Part shown: positions 5,624 to 8,538 of the stretch, one piece after another
Layout: every line of letters begins with the position of its first letter
Numbering within the stretch: the stretch's first letter is position 1
From: Bacteroidota bacterium
Lineage (GTDB): Bacteria > Bacteroidota > Bacteroidia > NS11-12g > UBA955
DNA length: 8,538 nt
Reading direction: 5' to 3'
NCBI GenBank assembly: GCA_030836345.1
Contig: JAURQA010000242.1
Coordinates: 1-8,538, forward strand
Position numbers and translations under genes: made by a program
The notes under the pieces: model-generated
What the model was told of the DNA's origin: nothing
Database searches by the model: none
The model's input: only the letters and a program-made list of their open reading frames with translations

Positions 5624-5638
5624 GTAAAAGAAATATAC

Positions 5639-6580
5639 ATGAATTTAGAGCCAAAAACATTAAAATTACTTGAAAAATTATTTGCAAAGTTTGAATTAAG
5701 TGGGCAAAATGCAGATGATTATTTGGAAGGACTTTTAGTCAGTAATTATGAACCATATTGGAAGTATATACAGTTAGATAGCCTTTTGAATTTACAACAT
5801 CCCAAAACAGATATTCCAGATGAATATATTTTCATCACTTATCATCAAATAACAGAACTCTATTTTAATCTTATTCATCATGAAATAAGTCAAATTGGAG
5901 AAGATAGTAGTGCTCAGAATTTGGTATTGCGAATGGATCGCATGATACGCTACTTTAATCACCTTATTTCTAGTTTTGATGTGATGGTTGACGGAATGGA
6001 TCATAAGCAGTTTAATCAATTTAGAATGGCCTTACTGCCTGCTTCTGGTTTCCAGAGCGGACAATTTCGTAAGATAGAACTGTGCTTTACTTCTTTGGGT
6101 CAGTTGCTTGACCCTTCCATGGACAAAAGTGTAGACCGGTCTTTTAACGATTTATATGAGAATATTTATTGGAAAAAAGGGGCCATTGATTTAAAAACAG
6201 GAAAAAAGACCTTAACCCTGGAACAATTTGAGAAAGAGTATGACACTCAATTTATAGCCTTGGCCAAAGAATACGAATCAAAGAACTTGAGAGTAGAAAT
6301 TCTCAAGCATGAGGGGAAAGAGGGATTTGCAGATCTCAGAGATAAGGCAAAATCGCTAGACGTGGCTTTAAATATTAATTGGCGCTTGAGCCATTACCGT
6401 GCAGCAGTTCGATACCTGGCTAGAGCTGGAGATAAAAGTGCTGGTGCGACTGGTGGAACAAATTGGCAAAAATTTCTTCCTCCACGGTTTCAGAAGTTAG
6501 TTTCGTTTCCCGAGTTTTGGTCAAAAGCAGAACTGGATGAATGGGGAAAGAACTGGGTAGAAAATGAATTGGGCTTATGA
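5639..6580 (+). CDS. kynA: Tryptophan 2,3-dioxygenase
   Basis: This haem enzyme opens the indole ring of L-tryptophan with O2 to give N-formylkynurenine, the first step of the kynurenine pathway. It has 313 residues, mostly helical. Family landmarks are YIQLDSLLNLQ (43-53), the FITYHQITELYF block with the active-site H69, FRMALLPASGFQSGQFR (128-144) with the substrate-carboxylate arginine R129, and NINWRLSHYRAAVRYL with H252 as the likely proximal haem ligand. GATGGTNW (269-276) aligns with the conserved GTGGSSG loop that closes over substrate. The spacing from haem His to the loop threonine is 19 residues rather than the 14 of the human enzyme, marking the Bacteroidota-type subgroup. Kynurenine formamidase and later genes are not in the window. 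Its stop overlaps the next gene in ATGA. A related indole-cleaving or other haem dioxygenase remains possible. Confidence 0.87.
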   Translation: MNLEPKTLKLLEKLFAKFELSGQNADDYLEGLLVSNYEPYWKYIQLDSLLNLQHPKTDIPDEYIFITYHQITELYFNLIHHEISQIGEDSSAQNLVLRMDRMIRYFNHLISSFDVMVDGMDHKQFNQFRMALLPASGFQSGQFRKIELCFTSLGQLLDPSMDKSVDRSFNDLYENIYWKKGAIDLKTGKKTLTLEQFEKEYDTQFIALAKEYESKNLRVEILKHEGKEGFADLRDKAKSLDVALNINWRLSHYRAAVRYLARAGDKSAGATGGTNWQKFLPPRFQKLVSFPEFWSKAELDEWGKNWVENELGL

Positions 6581-6918
6581 GCACAGAAAAACTCACTATA
6601 GAAGAGGCACAGCAGAAAGTAGATGAGTGGATTAAGACCATTGGTGTGCGTTACTTTTCTGAGTTGACGAATATGGCAATCTTAACAGAAGAAGTGGGAG
6701 AGCTAGCCCGAGTGATGTCCAGAACCTATGGAGACCAATCATTCAAAAAATCTGAAATGCATAAGAATCTTGGAGATGAAATGGCCGACGTTCTCTGGGT
6801 TCTTATTTGCTTAGCCAACCAAACAGGAATAGATCTCACGCAAGCATTGATGAAAAACATCGAAAAAAAAACAAATCGGGATTCCGATAGGCATTTAAAT
6901 AACCCTAAACTCAAATAA
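6577..6918 (+). CDS. MazG-like nucleotide pyrophosphohydrolase
   Basis: This single-domain, all-alpha NTP pyrophosphohydrolase has 113 residues, about the length of the compact MazG-like/dCTPase proteins and half or less of full MazG. The Mg-binding signature is intact: E39xxE42 in TEEVGELAR and E68xxD71 in DEMADVLWVL. Such enzymes cut (d)NTPs, often non-canonical ones, to the monophosphate and PPi. The substrate is not predictable here. It starts within the ATGA overlap with kynA and its TAA shares one base with the radA ATG (TAATG), so it is almost certainly translated in an operon with both. With radA next door, a role in nucleotide-pool cleaning beside DNA repair is an inference. Confidence 0.9.
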   Translation: MSTEKLTIEEAQQKVDEWIKTIGVRYFSELTNMAILTEEVGELARVMSRTYGDQSFKKSEMHKNLGDEMADVLWVLICLANQTGIDLTQALMKNIEKKTNRDSDRHLNNPKLK

Positions 6919-8279
6919 TGGCAAAGGTAAAAACAACTTGGTTTTGTAAAGAGTGTGGACACGAAGCCGCTAAGTGGATTGGGAATTGTCCGAGCTGTAA
7001 GCAGTGGAATACTTTTACCGAGGAAAAACTAGTAAAAAAGTCAAGCAGTAATGTGGCTTGGACACGTCAAGATAATCAAGTGAAAGTGTTGCCCAAGAAT
7101 ATTGATGACATTAGCCAAACTAGAACACAGCGAATTTCTATACCTGATTCGGAATTAAATGAGGTGTTGGGTGGAGGCATTGTGCCAGGAAGTTTGGTCT
7201 TGCTTGGGGGTGAGCCAGGAATAGGTAAATCTACCTTGCTCTTGCAACTGTCGCTCCAAATGGAGCAAACCGCCTTGTATGTGAGCGGAGAGGAGAGTGA
7301 GGAGCAAATTAAAATGCGGGCCTCTCGGTTAAAAGGAACAAAAAACAAATGCATTGTTTATACCGAAACCCGCCTTGAAAACATCCTTAAAACTCTAAAG
7401 GAAAATAAACCGGATTGGGTGATAATAGATTCCATTCAAACCATTTATAGCCTAGAGCTAGAGAGCACGCCCGGAAGTATATCTCAAATAAAAGAATGCA
7501 CCGCACAAATTCTGAGGTATGCTAAAGAGAACAATGTTCCTATTTTTTTAATTGGACATATTACCAAGGACGGTGCCATTGCAGGTCCCAAAATATTGGA
7601 GCATATGGTTGATACCGTGCTGCATTTTGAAGGTGATCGCAACCACGCCTATCGCATTGTGCGAAGTATAAAAAATCGGTTTGGTACTACTCAAAATTTG
7701 GGAATTTACGAGATGAACTCTAGTGGTTTATTGCCTGTAAAAAACCCGAGTGAAGTCTTGTTGGCGCAAAGGCAAGAAGGCTTAAGTGGGATTGCTATTG
7801 CTGCTGCTATGGAGGGAACACGCCCGCTTTTAGTAGAAACCCAGGCCTTAGTTTCTACCGCAGTGTACGGCACACCTCAACGAAGTGTAACCGGCTATGA
7901 CTTGAGAAGACTAAACATGCTTTTAGCGGTTTTGGAAAAACGTTGTGGCTTTAGGTTAGGCGCCTTTGACGTTTTTATAAATCTGGCAGGTGGTATTCGT
8001 ATTGATGACCCTGCATTGGACTTAGCTATTATGGCATCTATCATGAGTTCATACCAAAACATAGGGCTACCTCCAAAATATGTTTTTGGAGCAGAAGTGG
8101 GTTTAAGTGGCGAGATAAGGCCCATTCAAAGGGTGGAGCAGCGAATTAATGAGGCTGAAAAAATAGGGTTCGAACATATTTTCTTATCTAAATATACTAA
8201 AATTCAAGATAAGCCAAGAGGGATCAAGATTCATACATTTGGCCGAGTAGATGAAGTTTTTGAATGGTTATTTGGCTAG
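6918..8279 (+). CDS. radA: DNA repair protein RadA (Sms), branch-migration ATPase
   Basis: This 453-residue, full-length RadA processes recombination intermediates by driving branch migration of RecA-made D-loops. An N-terminal C4 zinc finger (C10, C13, C24, C27; CKECGH...CPSCKQW) leads to the RecA-like ATPase. That domain carries Walker A GEPGIGKST (98-106), Walker B VIIDS (168-172) and the RadA-specific KNRFG motif (252-256). The C-terminal third (from about 285) is the Lon-protease-like domain, with QALVSTAVYGTPQRSVTGYD and later FGAEVGLSGEIRPI; it serves as a scaffold and is not a protease in this family. All signature residues are present. The ATG at 6918 overlaps the preceding stop by one base. 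No clear terminator hairpin follows the stop before the helicase promoter at 8346. Confidence 0.98.
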   Translation: MAKVKTTWFCKECGHEAAKWIGNCPSCKQWNTFTEEKLVKKSSSNVAWTRQDNQVKVLPKNIDDISQTRTQRISIPDSELNEVLGGGIVPGSLVLLGGEPGIGKSTLLLQLSLQMEQTALYVSGEESEEQIKMRASRLKGTKNKCIVYTETRLENILKTLKENKPDWVIIDSIQTIYSLELESTPGSISQIKECTAQILRYAKENNVPIFLIGHITKDGAIAGPKILEHMVDTVLHFEGDRNHAYRIVRSIKNRFGTTQNLGIYEMNSSGLLPVKNPSEVLLAQRQEGLSGIAIAAAMEGTRPLLVETQALVSTAVYGTPQRSVTGYDLRRLNMLLAVLEKRCGFRLGAFDVFINLAGGIRIDDPALDLAIMASIMSSYQNIGLPPKYVFGAEVGLSGEIRPIQRVEQRINEAEKIGFEHIFLSKYTKIQDKPRGIKIHTFGRVDEVFEWLFG

Positions 8280-8345
8280 CTTAGGAAATAATTCATTTAA
8301 AAAATACATCTAGAACTTAATGTGCCAAGATACAGGAGCAGTACA

Positions 8346-8353
8346 TACCTTTG
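8346..8353 (+). promoter_or_regulatory. -7 promoter element of the DEAD-box gene
   Basis: TACCTTTG fully matches TAnnTTTG. A GTG at 8322-8324 stands 21 bases upstream where TTG is expected at -33. The predicted transcript would start a few bases downstream and leave a leader of roughly 15 bases before the TTG start at 8375, separating the helicase gene from the radA operon. Confidence 0.5.
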
Positions 8354-8374
8354 TACCAAGCAAAAAGTACAGTT

Positions 8375-8538
8375 TTGACAACATTTAAGCAACTTGGAAT
8401 AGCAAAAGATTACGATAAATCATTAAATGAAATGGGCATCGTAAACCCCACTCAAATTCAGCAGGAAGCCATCCCTCTATTGTTGTCTGGTCGAATGGAT
8501 TTAGTGGCTCAGGCACATACGGGTACTGGTAAAACAGC
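8375..8538 (+). CDS. DEAD-box RNA helicase, 5' part, probable TTG start
   Basis: Only the first 54 or so codons are in the window. The translation begins TTFKQLGIAKDYDKSLNEMG after the initiator and shows the DEAD-box layout: the upstream aromatic (F in FKQLG), the Q motif NPTQIQQEAIPLLLSG, and motif I AQAHTGTGKT for ATP binding. These ATP-dependent enzymes unwind short RNA duplexes in ribosome assembly or mRNA decay; the subtype (RhlE, CsdA and so on) cannot be told from this part. The frame is open from 8321, but no ATG precedes the one at 8432, which would delete the conserved FxxLG segment. TTG at 8375 puts the start where family members begin and follows the -7 element by 21 bases. Confidence 0.88.
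   Translation, partial: MTTFKQLGIAKDYDKSLNEMGIVNPTQIQQEAIPLLLSGRMDLVAQAHTGTGKT

Noticed and set aside
6577..6918. MazG-like protein as part of a mazEF-type toxin system
   Set aside because: No mazE or mazF homologue is adjacent. The overlaps are with kynA and radA, so a housekeeping nucleotide hydrolase is simpler.
7076..7354. Antisense frames within radA and other long genes
   Set aside because: They are opposite-strand shadows of well-recognised coding sequence, with no family resemblance.

Overview
The window reads as chromosomal DNA from a member of the Bacteroidota, most likely Flavobacteriia or a close relative. The base composition is AT-rich. Gene starts lack Shine-Dalgarno sequences. 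Several genes are preceded by the TAnnTTTG -7 element typical of this phylum, usually about 15 bases before the start codon. Protein types such as the short tryptophan 2,3-dioxygenase also fit. No mobile element, CRISPR array, tRNA or rRNA was seen.

Left part (1-1689): the 3' end of a MeaB/ArgK-type GTPase gene overlaps a flavodoxin-like NAD(P)H-dependent FMN reductase gene. This pair runs head-on into a classical non-haem ferritin gene on the minus strand, and the two stop codons share a TTAA palindrome.

Intergenic array (1690-2147): this gene-poor stretch holds three tandem copies of a unit of about 97 bp. Each copy has, on the minus strand, a UUCG-loop hairpin followed by a T-tract (an intrinsic terminator). 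On the plus strand each has an identical leader and a 10-codon open frame, MKTILFIVR plus I, K or V, closed by TAA at the same place. A separate AT-rich terminator facing the plus direction follows the array. This is the least explained and most interesting part of the window.

Middle (2148-5008): a secreted TlpA-like thioredoxin (minus) lies divergent from an unrecognised lipoprotein of about 431 residues (plus). The lipoprotein gene converges through a bidirectional hairpin on a membrane-anchored coiled-coil protein (minus).

Right part (5024-8538): two divergent -7 elements separate the coiled-coil gene from a compact plus-strand run: rfbC (dTDP-sugar 3,5-epimerase), kynA-type tryptophan 2,3-dioxygenase, a MazG-like nucleotide pyrophosphohydrolase and radA. 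Spacing and overlaps (15 bp gap, ATGA overlap, TAATG overlap) suggest one operon, although the functions are unrelated (cell-surface sugar, tryptophan catabolism, nucleotide-pool cleaning, recombination). A DEAD-box RNA helicase gene with its own promoter and a probable TTG start begins at the right edge and is cut by the window.
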